64,000 nt of DNA, from assembly GCF_910592395.1 (NCBI RefSeq), contig NC_088313.1:20044437-20108436 (forward strand), given 5' to 3'. The notes under the pieces are model-generated. The model saw only the letters and a list, made by a program, of their open reading frames with translations. It searched no databases and was not told the origin of the DNA. How positions within the stretch are numbered: the stretch's first letter is position 1; each line of letters starts with the position of its first letter. This DNA comes from Lineus longissimus. Lineage: Eukaryota > Nemertea > Pilidiophora > Heteronemertea > Lineidae. Both the position numbers and the translations under genes were made by a program. Shown in pieces: positions 14,846 through 27,745 of this stretch.

Positions 14846-17800
14846 ATGATTCCTGTATGGCCTAATCCCAAGTAAGCCTCTCTATGAAATAAGCCAATAA
14901 CACGGATCGCCATCGACAAGGAATTCATAAACATGCATGATACGATCTCGGGGTGCACAATCCTCGATATCTGTTAGCATTTTGTGACACAGTAAAAAGT
15001 CGGTCTAGGGACCAAAAAACTTATCTGATATATTTACATAATTTTCTTGCCGCTTAACTCTCCTTATCATATCAAATGTGAGCACTTAAAGGCGAACAAT
15101 AATTCGATGCACACTAAACCATTCGAATAAGAACGGAGGCGAACGCGAGACAGGAAGAGGAGTTCATCTCAACATAAGTGGGTTAATGCATCATCTCAAC
15201 CCCACAATGGCCAATCATTCAATATTGAGCAATATTTCCTATTGTCACCTTGCTTCATTCGAAGGATAAAACTAACCATGGAGGCGAAATCCTCACCAGC
15301 AGGGGGATGGAGACGAAATCCTCTGGCTCGCTGCATCGCCCTGAGAGGAATATGGAACAATCTATGATGTGTCCAACGGCTAATCCCCTAAATTGCCTGT
15401 ATGACTTGATGGCCTGATATTATCTGATGAAAGGCCACTCTGATATCGCAGATCCTGAATCTGGCTCATGTAAACACAAATTACCAAGAGGATGGCAGCA
15501 TTTGGCGAGACGTTTCTTGGATTTCATTGCTCTGGTCGTGATTGTTGACGACAAGTCTGAAGCCAGCACTTGTCAGTTCAGAAGAATCTTACAAAAACCC
15601 TACGCCAGTCGGATCCCAGATATTCTTTAAGTAATAGCATTTCCAGAGTTTGCCCAAGTCAAAATAGCCAGAATACAAATGCCCGCCTCCGGCTCACCAC
15701 AAGGATATGATATGTAATTTTCTACTGGTAAATTGGGTTTAATATAGCACAGCTAACCCTTTTAGATGAATTGGTAGCGTGTGCTCGATTGATGCCCATC
15801 TTGAAAGAACGCTTGCTGAATTAATATTTGAATGTTTCCGCTACTGGGCCACCTGATCGCAAAATTCGCCAAATATAAACAGCGATGTTTCTTTGTGCTA
15901 TTAAGTATCGATCCTGCATCCATGCAAGATGAGGCTGCTGACTTAAAGGGTCCGCTTCCTCGAGGAGTCCGTCTATCATGACTGCTTCCTTGATAAGGAA
16001 AGGCTAAATTGGACGGCCATAATAGCGACTAATCTCGCCATTTGTGCGAGAGCGTGTCACAGCGACAATAAAGAGCCAGTTAGCGTTGCAAGGAAGGAAA
16101 TTTAGGATCAGAGCATAGTCATCGCTGACGATTCCAAGTTAACTTGATCAATATAACCCCTGTCCTGTGGTGCATTCTACAATAGTGTACGCACTCGCCA
16201 TTCCAGCTATTTTAAATGGAATGTACAAGACATCGTTTTATCCTATTGATAGAATAACCAGTATAGCCATGTATACATACTTCTACAAGAAATGTACACA
16301 CGTTTCCTGCCAAGTGATTTTATTTGCTCTCTTCATAGTGAAGAAATAGGGTAAACATTATTGCACTAATCAGGACTGTTGCTGATGACATGAGCACTTA
16401 CCGTTACTTATATTCTACATAGAAAAGTTCAACTTACCTAAAAGTAAAAAGAGAAAGGCAAATCAGTATAAAGTCATTTGCAAGTATATCATACAGTCAT
16501 ACTATAAGAGTCTTACTGAAACAAGAAATATCATTAGATCAGTTACCAGCCTCGTATAGCTTGACATCAAATATCAAGTTGAGAGCATGCGAGCTCTGAC
16601 TTTGGATCGTTATTGGCTCTTTAGACAATATTTCGGTGATTTGTGTAGTGTGAGGAAACCGGAGCATCCAGATGGATCTTACAATGTCAAGAGTCTCCCT
16701 CTCGATCGCAGAAATATACCGGGACTAACTGGGAATCGAATCATGGACCTAGTAGTGAGACAGCCACTGTTTCAGTTGTGCCAATCCGCAATACTTCAAT
16801 GTGAATGTGTGGGGGGACTTACATCTCAGTGTCTGATCGAGAATTGCTTACCAAGAGAGCAACAATGTCCAACCAGCAATTTTCTCTTTGGCACTGAGTC
16901 ATCAAAGTCATCTAGAGTTATGACGGCTATATATCTGAAACCATATTCATCAATAAACAGTCACCGCTGTTATTGTCCCAACATCGTTTTACACAGGATG
17001 CGTGTACATTGGAGCCCTTGATACGGAATCAGCATGTTGGGCTTTAGTGTCAGGATTTGGCTGTATGACTTCAAATGACTTGCTATTGATTAAGCCATGT
17101 TTAGTTTTTCCGGTCTCCTTATGAGGTTCTTTGCCTGTCCTTAGGGGTAAAGGGGGCCATTGAGGGGGTAAAAGGGGGCATTGAGACAAGAAATGAAAGA
17201 GGAATAGTAATGCTCTATGCTTGGTGATCTTGAAATCATTAGATATTCCACGAATCGTTACGTTCTAAAGGGTTAACCTACGCTAATCACGCCAAGAGAA
17301 AATTCTCCCGTGTCGACCCTCGAATGATTTGACACAACTTCCTGGGTGGTTAGCGTTCTAGCTCCATCATGTGCTGACTAACTATGCTGTATCACCATGC
17401 TAGCTCGTGAAGGTGTGAGACTCGAGCTACAGTCAGATAGCCAGTTAGGCGAAATGGTAAGAAACGTTTGTTTCTTCGTGATAGTACCCAAATGTGCGTT
17501 AAGGTTGCCTTATAAAGGCAAGCTTTATACACTCGGCCATCAAAGAACTACTTCGTAATTACGAAAGGAAAGAGTATACTTTATTTTTTGTAGGCTACAA
17601 TAGCTAATCAAAATGTCATATTTTTTTAAATGACGTGTCATCATGGACTACCGAAGGTATTAACTAAGAGATATCAGAAACGTCAGTCTTTTTGACCACG
17701 TTATTGACAAGCATAAACTCGTGCACTTTTACATCATTCAAGACCCGAGGGAACTTATGAGTGTTCCCATTCCTAAACTAACATTCCCTGCGCATAAATT

Positions 17801-20800
17801 TTTTACAAATTGTCATATTTTGGTCATAATTGCGGGAAACATGGACCAGCCACAAGAGTCTATGTGATAGGATTAAACCTACTAATTACATTACGGGCCT
17901 TCACCATTACGGCCAGATGTTAGACGTTATTGAATTTTCTCCGCACAGGCTTAAAAATTTCATGAAATGCCGCGCGATGGCTTCCGTTGCGGATGCTGAC
18001 TGTTTCCGACTGATCTCAGCCTCGGTGAAATGCTGATTCAACATTTATATCGTAAGCGATCAGCTTTACTTGTGTTTTATGGCAGTTATTTTCAAATTAA
18101 CCCTCGTAGAGTGAATGATATTTTGTTATTGAACCTTGGACTGAATTTCGACTTGAGCAATGGGGGGAACAAGAAAATGATTCTTAAAATAAAGAAAGGA
18201 GGCATTCACATCAGCAAAGCAAATTCATTTGAGTACCAAGAGCTTAAGTGTATGCTTGGCATAAGCTAACCAACTGAACATTACTCAAGGGATGTCTTCC
18301 TATACATTATGTAACCTTAGACATCAAAGACGACACTATTTGATGAGCTACCTCAAAACTGTTACCGGGCTGTTCAAAAACTCATTCGATTCAATAGAAG
18401 TTAACTGCGACAATTCCTTTAACTGAATGATCTGATGATTTGAGTTGAAATGAGTAGACTATGTTTCGATACATTTCAGACGTTTTTCTCACTAGTTTGT
18501 AAGCTGACAAGCCTACCATCTGAGAGAGAGCAACCCTTACAATATTTTGTAAGCTGTCATCTTGTCTTGTAAGTCAAACCTGAACAAACAGCGAGCAGTC
18601 CTGTTCTAAGATGATGTTGCAGCCTACCTGGCAAAGATGATGACAGGTGTTTGATTGACAGGCGGCCATCACTAACAATTAGGGATGGTTAAGTGGGTTG
18701 TTGAGGAGGGGCCGCAGGGGAATCGATTCTTCAGAAAAAAAGAATATTTGCACTTTAGCACATTCAGAAAACATCATGGCTGTTCATCAAGGGCTCAACA
18801 AGAGGCCCTTCAAACCCTGTACCATTTGAAGCTGTTGATATAAAACAAAATCATCCCACTCTAAAGGCATGAAGGCATGGTTTTGTCGCCGTCTATTGGT
18901 GTGTGGTTGTAGATTACACATCTCAACCTATCAAGGGTTACAATCAGTACGCCATTCGAATACAAGATTCATTGAGTTAAATGCCACCAGAGACCTTTAT
19001 GATTCAAGATAGGATAACACAGATGAGAAACTGTTTTAAAAGAAATGGAGACTTGGGCTTTCTGGGAAAGATTTATGACATTATATAGGCCTATCTGTCG
19101 AAAGCCCTATAAACAGTAATCAGTTTTAGCCAGGCCTGCTGATCTCCTTGAAAATGTCAGATATCATTTTTCAAAGTATAAACACATAGGCCCCAATAAT
19201 AGTCAAATGATATTTCCCTTTCTCAGGCCTCTTTTTGATAACGGATGATCTTTGTTGAGGCAGCTAACATCAAAACAAAGCTTCCTTTCGATATCCTATC
19301 ACTTTGATAATCCGAGAAGGACCTAACCTTTACATCCTGAGAAAGCACAAACAACTTCTTGTGATATTTCCCAATTTTTTCACCGCCAAAGGAAAGGAGA
19401 AAGCGCTGCTAAGAATAGGGTGCATTTATCATGTTGATTACTACAGACTACAACGGCCATTTGCGAAATAACAAACATAACTGGGTCTAGTTTGCTTCAA
19501 TATCAAGTCGATTTCCCTCTCTTTGACAGTCTGATCTCGCCCTACCCTAATACATCCTGACTCTACTTCTTACCTAGATCAGGCAATTACCTCTCTCCCC
19601 CTGGGACTATTTGGTAAGGACATGGTAAATTGGCCATTTCATGGACGTTTTTTCGCTCAAAGCAGGTGGAGAAATGCCGGAGTGAAATTCACTTTGATAT
19701 GTGGCTCAGGATGTGTGCGGCACAGTGCTGAGTCAAAGTTTGGACCTCGGGGATTAACCCTCTGGGGTGATAGCCGATATAGTGTTGATGGAGGCATAGT
19801 CTATTATCAGTTCGGTAAAGTTCACTGGCGGCATGATTAGACAAGAAATAGTTATTTTTTTCAAGAAATTTTAAATCTTTTGCAGATTAGAGAGGAGATT
19901 TATGCTCTGCTTATTGTAGTTCAAGAAGGAGTAGCGAAGGGTTAGTTTTAATGGATGGGTTGAAAGTGACAAAGTTAAAGCATAGGGATGCAAAGGGAGT
20001 GGTTGATGTTTACTCTGATTCGCAAGTACTAAGAGAGCGTTTTGAAGCCTGCTTGAACAGTTGGGCGATATGAATAAAGTCTAGTAATGCTTTTACTTCA
20101 GTTTTGTTCATAAAGGCCGAATGTAAAATGTACATTTTTTTCAGACATTTACTAGTCTTTATTCATCTCACTCAATGAAGCCAGCTGACCAGAATCATCC
20201 GCTTTTATGTTTTCAATGTCCAAGCGTTACTCTAATGGGATCATCCGCCAATACCAACACCAACATCTCACAGCTCAATTGTTCACAAGTCGCCACTAAG
20301 CGGCCCAATGTCATGTAATTCTCTGTCTACTACCCTAAAGAGAATGAGCCGGAACAATTACGCCACAACCCCGACTTGTTATTGCCCAATATAGTCCTTC
20401 AGACAAATGCTGCACGAGCATGACGAGCTCCGCAGCATCAGTTTATTGAGAATTCGCTCCCACTTCATTAAATTGGTTCTTCCTTTTGTGTCGCACCAAC
20501 AAAGGGCAGGCAATCGCTTTTCATCCGCCAAGCGATTGCGATATCTATCTCCGCTGATGTGGCCATTCTGCTCCCTGCCGATTGCCGTCGTCTGTTTCAT
20601 TTTGCCCGGGACCAATTTATCAGATTTAAATAATGCATCAAATGACTGGTCCTTTAGGTTGATGTCACAGTCTGCTTGTTTGCTGCAAGTGGCTCTGTGC
20701 ATTTCCGTAAGGTTGGGCATATCATTTACTGCTGGGAATATGTAGGGAAGTAAGTGGGACAGTGTGGTCTTTTAGGAATAACCTGATTGGACAATATAAA

Positions 20801-21525
20801 CTCACTAGATGATGATATTGGTTGGAGGAAGTTCACAATTACCTGACGTCATGTCTCGACACAACAACACAATAAGATCGCGCAATTTACTATAACACTA
20901 TAAACCTTCCTCACTCGTGTCTCATTAAGACCGGCTAATTAGTGACACGCAAGATACCACATCTGCCGAGAGATCCGATGTCTACAAAACTTCTGACCAT
21001 CACCTATTGTTCTCCATGACAGTTCATTAACTCAAAACTCATCTCTTTGCAGTCTGATTTAAGCCAACTTAAACTCAATTAACGTATGCTCTATAGTACA
21101 TGACATACACTTTTCCTGGTCCAATTTGAGTTGGAGTCAACTTCATGACTAGTATATCTTCTAGTAAGAATGCTGTAACAGTCAATAGAACCCAATTATC
21201 TAGGCTATTGAGATGATGACCACACGGCTACAGGACACCATTCACCTTTTGTGCCATGGTAATTACAATTACTCATTATTACACATTTTATGTCCTCCTC
21301 TTCATTTTACTTATCATCGTCTTTTATTGTCTTGAAGGAATTGCATCATTGCCAATTTATTACACATTGTAATCGAATCAAGGTTCATGGCTTGTTTTAA
21401 TCAAGATCAGGAAATGTCTTGACAGTTCTTTTTAATTTTTACTATGCTTCAGTTTCATACCAAGAAAGCCTGAAATAATGACTTATCCTAACGGATTTTA
21501 CAGTTATAATGATACATGCAACGTA

Positions 21526-21660
21526 GGCCATGTTCTCCATGACTCGTTGTCACTTGTCACAGTTCAGATGTCACACGTCACTTGTGACAATCATGTTTGT
21601 AACTGACTCAGTCTTTCAAAGAAGACATGAGGGTAAAAGTGACATTGTGACTCTTAGGCC
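21526..21660. mobile_element. Partial inverted-repeat element related to the neighbouring MITE
   Basis: The start ggccatgttctcc and the run cgttgtcacttgtcac match the reverse complement of the right arm of the MITE at 21657-21862, as does taactgactcag. It ends at the shared ggcc at 21657-21660. It may be a second, decayed copy in opposite orientation. Confidence 0.55.
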
Positions 21661-21862
21661 GCAATTATAGAGAGTTCATGTTTTCACATGTAACGTGTCA
21701 CTCTTCAATTTTCATGCGTGAAAAGTCATTTCCAAAGTGTGGGCTAAATACGATTCACGATGTAACTTTTCATCTCCACGCTGTGTTTTTAAGCCTGAGT
21801 CAGTTAACTCGTGTCAAGTGGAACATGACAAGTGACAACGTGAATCCTATATAACTCCGGCC
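21657..21862. mobile_element. PIF/Harbinger-like MITE (206 bp, TTA target duplication)
   Basis: The left end begins GGCCGCAATTATA. The reverse complement of the right end begins GGCCGGAGTTATA. 18 of the first 24 bases match, and similarity continues into the following gttcatg and cacgt(t/g) region. TTA flanks both ends (21654-21656 and 21863-21865). GGCC-type ends and a 3-bp TTA duplication are typical of PIF/Harbinger elements. There is no transposase, so it is non-autonomous. Confidence 0.7.
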
Positions 21863-22313
21863 TTATGTATTCTTCTCTTTGGAGACGACTTGCTTGTCCT
21901 GATATAGTGAAAGGTCAGCATAACTGGAGTTAACATTTGTAAGATATTCGTGCTGATTTCATCAGACTTATTATCAGAACCGCTTTGGACCCCAAGTGCC
22001 TTTTCCTGATAATCTCGTACTGCACTGCCTGGTTGATTATTGCTAAACTTGCTGGTCTTCTCCGCATCAGTTACATTGCCATGTTGTAATATGTAGCACA
22101 CTCCGCTTGTAATGATGACAGCAAACGACCGACTAGGGACCCACCCCAGAGTTGATAATACACTGCGTAAATACCCCCAGTCTCATCAGCCATTCAATGT
22201 ATTAAACTCCAATGACACGAGGGAGGCGATATTAACAATCTAGGGGAATATACCATTAACGCTGGAACGATGCGGTGTGCATAAAACTCGTGCTCCCCGA
22301 GGCCCAGTCCACA

Positions 22314-22323
22314 CCCCAGGGGA
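22314..22323. promoter_or_regulatory. Candidate COE-binding motif CCCCAGGGGA
   Basis: It matches the palindromic core CCCNNGGGA within intron 6. This is a sequence match only. Confidence 0.2.
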
Positions 22324-22975
22324 GAAATCAGACCAAGTAGTAATGAAATCCATAAGAGTCGCTGTGCCCGGGGTAATCTATAACTACCTAGGCGAACCTT
22401 CGCGTCCGCGCCGGGCATCAATCATATACTTTTGGGACCGTTTGAGACACCGAGGCTTCTCTGAGCTAATTTCCTTGTACAACACACAATATAAAAACTG
22501 TTAGCGACTTGGCCGCTAAATTAAACTATCCTTCGGAAGAATTTTGCACCTTATTTGAGAGTCGTGGGAGAAATATTAATTTGCCTGAAATGTTTATCAT
22601 ATGAGCGCGGGGAATTTCAATCAGAACTTTTGTAAATGGTCTGTAGGCGATTTGTTTGTCGTTTATCATGTAGGAAATTAGGAGTAGAGGAAGAGACACA
22701 TGACAGAGGGGCTATCATAATATGAACACGGCCTACATGTAACTAAACGTGTCCCTTTCTCATGGTTTAGATTTTTCGAAATATGTTATTTCTTAACAGA
22801 AAAGGTTCCAGGACTGTATTTGCATCTGTGAACGTCTTGGTGCATGTTGCCTATTCTTCTGTGTAGTCTTTTACTATAGGTATTATCATTATCCCAAAGT
22901 TGGGATGAACCATACTTTCTAAAAGAGTTCGATCAGAAACAATCTAACTTTTAAAAGGCGAAGACAGACCTTTCA

Positions 22976-22995
22976 CTCCTGACTGCAGTCAGGAG
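22976..22995. repeat. 20-bp perfect palindrome
   Basis: The sequence ctcctgactgcagtcaggag is identical to its reverse complement with no spacer. Function is unknown. Confidence 0.8.
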
Positions 22996-25289
22996 GCATG
23001 CTGAAATAACATAAAAACACACTTGCCCTGGAAATCTCCTAAAATAAGACCATCAGTCCAAAGACACATCCTCCTACTTTTTTAATATGACTATGAATTA
23101 TTACGAAACACCCAGCCTTCAAGAGTAATGACTTTGAGGGTAATATAGTAAGTGCATTAAACTATAAGCAAGATAAATTCGATTGGAGTAGACTAATTTA
23201 TGACACCAGGTTGGAATACAGTAGCGAAACAGTATAAGCATCATAACATGAATTTGCGACTTGATATCTCTATCTATATTTTTAGGGCAGGAGTGAAAGG
23301 GTGTCTTCCAACGGGCGAAAAATCAGAAGAATCCTTCAACAGAACATATTCCAACAAACTCTTTAATGCATCCTCCTGGAATACAAGTAAAACTTTCCTC
23401 TCCATCAAAAACAGCCATTTTCTTTAGATTTCTTAATACAATAGTGTGTGTAGGGTACTTGGTGTATACTGGTGTAATCTTTCTTGACACGGCATCTTTC
23501 ATACATAATTTAAAGCGAATACGCACATAAAGCTCCACCGTAACTTTCTCTTGATATTAATGGGAGGTGAAGAAATAAAATATTAATCTTGCAGACTTAG
23601 GACATGAAACTCTCGGTTCATAGCGAGTTATTTGCACGAATATGTGGACAAAAAGACCAGAGAGTACTATGCCATTTTCTAATTCCACGGGGATGCATTA
23701 TCGTGGACAGAAATCGGCAATTCGCTTTAACCAGAAAATTAAACCGCGATTGTAATTTCTCTTCAGGGCGACCCAAAACATGAATTATGTCATGGTTAAA
23801 GAACCATGCTTGATCGGCTAATATCTCTCTTAAATAAAACAGGGCATCGCGGGTCCCTGGGTGGTTCCTGATGATAGAAGGATAGACCATTGATGAATCT
23901 GCCACATACTATTACCTGCTTTATTGACATGCTTATTGACTTGGGGGAATCGACTGAAATACTCCACGAAATGATTCGCATTTGAACACACATGGGATGA
24001 TTGTGATTCTGTTGCTTCAACTTTTATAAACAGATGCTCAAGGAACACCCTCAACGTCATATGGAATGCTTCAAATGTTGATTTATGGAGGAGAACTAAC
24101 CAAGAGAAACTAGAAACCCAAGTGCCGAAGAGAAAGTTGGGAGGGCTTGGCCACTCACTGAGAAAACCAGCAGCCAGCAATACCAGACAGTTTCTTAGTT
24201 GGAAGCCACAAGGGAGGCGATGACCAGTCGGATCCCGCAGCACGTAGGGTCAATCCTTAGAGAATGAGGTAAAGTCCCTGTAGCTGTCTTGGAGGCAATT
24301 TGAGGCAGCAGCACAACACCGTAGGTGGAGGAAGACCGTAGATGACCTGTGCTCCAGATGGAACCAACGGTATAAGTCGAGCCTTGCACTGATAGTTCTG
24401 CAGCTTACATTCTCAAGCTGACCAGATGCGCCACTTATTCCAGCCAGAGACAGATGAGGGAACAACGATGACAAGATCGCGTTCATCATATTGACAGATG
24501 ACAACCACCATGTCGACCTGCTCCTCATAACAGCGCTCAAACTCTGTGACCAGCATCTGATAGCCCAAGATAGATTTGATCGAACGTGTATATGAAATCC
24601 CATTTTGCATTGGTGATAATGTCCATACTGGAGATAGGAGAGTCCCTTGATACTGCTGGTAATGCTTACACGTTACTCCCCTGTAACCTTGGTTTAGTCA
24701 CTTGATTGCGACAAGACAACAAGACAGGACCAGGAAAGAAATAGAGTTGGGTGGATTCAGGCTTTACTCTTCAAAATCAGCTTTGAACACTAAACCTTAG
24801 CCAATAGGTGACAAGTAAACGTGGTAGATTCCTTTGTAAAGAATCTGTGAAGAAATATGGAAAAGTTAACAAAAAAGTTCAGCTTTTCAGTAAGTTTTTG
24901 AGATAAATTGATTCCATCAGTGAAATTTGTTCTTTTTCTGGTGATATTTTAGATAGCCAAGATTCCCGCTGTGTCGATCTTAAGAAATGTAGCGGTCCTA
25001 GCATGCGACCGTTATCAATCCACCAGTCCCTGTTGGTGGATCGGGGTACCCGCTGGTTCTCCACCTTGCAGCGTGTGAAGCACAACTGTCTACCTCGCAT
25101 CTCTCATCACTTGTTTGAGCTAGAATCAAAACTGGCTCAACAGGAGGCTGATAGGTAATCACTTGGCGGGCAGGTGAGGACAGATTGCAATGTGTCAACA
25201 CTCCGCAACTTTTTTAGTTCCACAACAGCTCAAGAGCCTACGGTGACTGGGAAAGGACATCACACGATTTTCTTTTTTTCAACATGAAA

Positions 25290-25464
25290 CTTTTTTCAGG
25301 AAATATCTCGATTGATGGACTTATCATCTCGATCGCTCGAGATATTATCTCCAGTGATCGAGTTACTTATCTTGAGCGATCGACATATTATCTCGGGAGA
25401 TCAAGTTATTCATCTCGAGCGATCGAGATAGTAAGTCAATCGATCGAGATATTTCCTGAAAAAG
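25290..25464. mobile_element. Foldback element of tandem 43-bp palindromic units
   Basis: The ends are inverted: cttttttcaggaaatatctc on the left and gagatatttcctgaaaaag on the right. Inside are about 3.5 units of 43 bp (starting 25301, 25344, 25387, 25430), each built around atctcgatcgctcgagat or its reverse complement. The whole can fold on itself. A clear target duplication was not found. It lies in COE intron 6. Confidence 0.75.
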
Positions 25465-25997
25465 ATTTCTCACCCCCACCCCGTTTAGTGTTCCAGTTAT
25501 TATCAAGACACGATCCTTTTCTGCGGTGGCTTTTTTGCAACTCGAAAAAGCTACTTCTTATAACTTCTTAGAACAAATATCCATTATTTTTTATATTGAG
25601 TACCAGGGAGTGTGTGTCCCTATGAGCTGGGGCACAGGTAGCCTTTTTTGCAGTTGTAACAAAATGGTGAAAAAAACAGCAGGTATCCGTGGTGTATGGA
25701 AGGAAGGAACAGGTTCAGTCACCTGCCAGTCAGTAGCAGGTTGATTTCTGTGAAGCCCACAGCAGGGTACATGTCAACATGGAAAGGTAGTCGAGATAGA
25801 AACCAAACAAATGGAACTCATCATGTAGCAATTGTTTTTTTGGAGAAATTTGTTTGAAGACATTGCTCTGAAACTCCATGAAAGCCAGTTCTCTGTACGG
25901 GCTCACACTTGTTTACCAAAGAGGTAAAGCAGACTCTGGAATCGTCAGTGTGCACTGCCTATCAGATGACACCCTGAGGTCGATATCATGTGACCAT

Positions 25998-26400
25998 GCT
26001 GGTTGGGTTAGCGAGCCGAGTATCCTGGGAGTGGAAATTCACTTGGGTCGCACTGGCTTGGTTAGGGAGCCAAGTATCTTGGGAGATGAAATCCACTTGG
26101 GTCGCACTGGCTTGGTTAGGGAGCCAAGCATCTTGGGAGAGGAAATTCACTTGGGTTACACTGACTTGGTCAGTGAGCCAAGCATCTTGGGAGAGGAAAT
26201 TCACTTGGGTTACACTGACTTGTTCAGGGAGCCGAGTATCCTTATTGACTTGGTCAGTGAGCCGAGTATCCTGGGAGGGGAAACTCACTTGGGTCGCACT
26301 GGCTTGGTTAGGGAGCCAAGCATCTTGGGAGAGAAAATTTAACTTGGGTCGCACTGGCTGAGTTAGGGATTTGAGTATCTTGGGAGAGAACATTCACGCG
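25998..26400. repeat. 54-bp minisatellite, about seven units
   Basis: The unit is cttgg-ttagggagccaag-atcttgggag-gaaattcacttgggt-cact. Copies begin about 25999, 26055, 26109, 26163, 26217, 26246, 26300 and 26355; the one at 26217 is truncated to about 29 bp. As 54 is a multiple of 3, several frames stay open, giving an 18-residue repeat (plus frame LVREPSILGEEIHLGRTG). The last complete unit has a 1-base insertion that breaks the frame. Open frames are a by-product of the period and do not show coding. Confidence 0.9.
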
Positions 26401-27589
26401 AGTCCAGGGCACATCTGAACTGAATAAACACAGACTGAAATGCCACTTCCTGTCATCGTAGCCAACGTCATTGATCCCAGAATAGCCTCAAGAGGCAATT
26501 CACGGCCGAAACACGTCTCCGTAAAAAGGCTTAACTTCAGAGCTACGACAAATATCACCACTCGTCAAATTCAATCTTCGAGAGGCTATAAAGTGTTTTA
26601 CTATGCATGGCCAATTAGCCAGTTCACCTGCGTCCTAGTTTTCCGGGTACATTAGAAACGAAAACGCGGCAACAAGTTGGGTATCAACCAATGAAAGTGC
26701 CGGGTGCTTGCGGGAGGTGCTAACGACGCAAAGACAAAAAATGATCAGGGAAAAAGACGAGGCTACGACAAACTTGACAATATAATTAGTGTGTGTCGTT
26801 AAGCTAACGAGAAAACCAGAATAGCCATTACAATTAGCAGTAATGTAATTTCGTGAGAAGACCATTTGAAGTTTCTTTTGTCAGTGTTGTGGGAAGGGGA
26901 CCGTAAGATGACATCATCAATACCAGAGGTGACATTGGTATATTGGTCATTAACTTACTCTGATCTACGTCACAGTCAGACGTTCTCCTTATAGGCAGTA
27001 TCTCATTTTGGAGAAAATTTCAGGAAACAACGTCTATTGCATTTATCCTAAATTAGGCCAAATAAGTCACAATAGGAGTGCTAAATATATCATCGAAGAA
27101 ACTGACTTGGAGCATTCCAATTCCAAAGACAATGTGAAGTTGTTCTTGGATACGCATGATCTGGTGTTGCCAGATCTAACAAATACATGAGCTTGAAGAT
27201 TATGTGTTTGGTTCTGTGGTTAAGCAATATTATGCCTATTTTGATGGACATCAGAAGAAAAGAAAATTCTCATAACGGGTATTTCATAGCGAGTTTCATT
27301 TTGACCTAATATATGCATGTTTATTATGGATGAAATAGCACCACATTTTTTTCCAACAACACTTTTAAGCCCATCAGAGATTAAATTATATAATCAAATG
27401 CCATGGTCATGTCTATTCCATTGTCAGTTAGTCGCTAAATGGACACACTGGTGCACACAAATTATACACTTGACGAAGGCAAACTTGAGTTGAAACCAAT
27501 CACATCAGCCTAAGTGTCTAAAGCGATGCCCGAACACTGCATTTCTAAAGTAGTGCATTATTGGTCATAATCGGCAGTGATGATCTTAT

Positions 27590-27745
27590 TAATTTCAGTT
27601 GTATTCCGAGGCTAATTCAATACACGAGCATTTTTGTCCCTGCCACGGCTAATTAACTTCGGTCCACATATGCGCCGGCTTTTAATGCATAAACATTAAT
27701 TTGATTAGGAGGCATTTAAGGAACGTCATATCATGTACTAATTGC
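27590..27745. promoter_or_regulatory. Candidate regulatory block rich in homeodomain/POU-type motifs
   Basis: Several TAAT words occur close together: gctaattc, ggctaattaac, ttttaatgcataaac, cattaatttgattagg and actaattgc. Such clusters are common in developmental enhancers, but also arise in AT-rich DNA. This is only a suggestion. Confidence 0.2.

Noticed and set aside
23830-24243. 137-codon minus-strand ORF in intron 6
   Set aside because: Composition and residues show no family resemblance; overlapping ORFs in other frames are as long.
25986-26393. Long ORFs over the 54-bp minisatellite
   Set aside because: Open frames on both strands follow from the 3n period; no start context, splice signals or domain.
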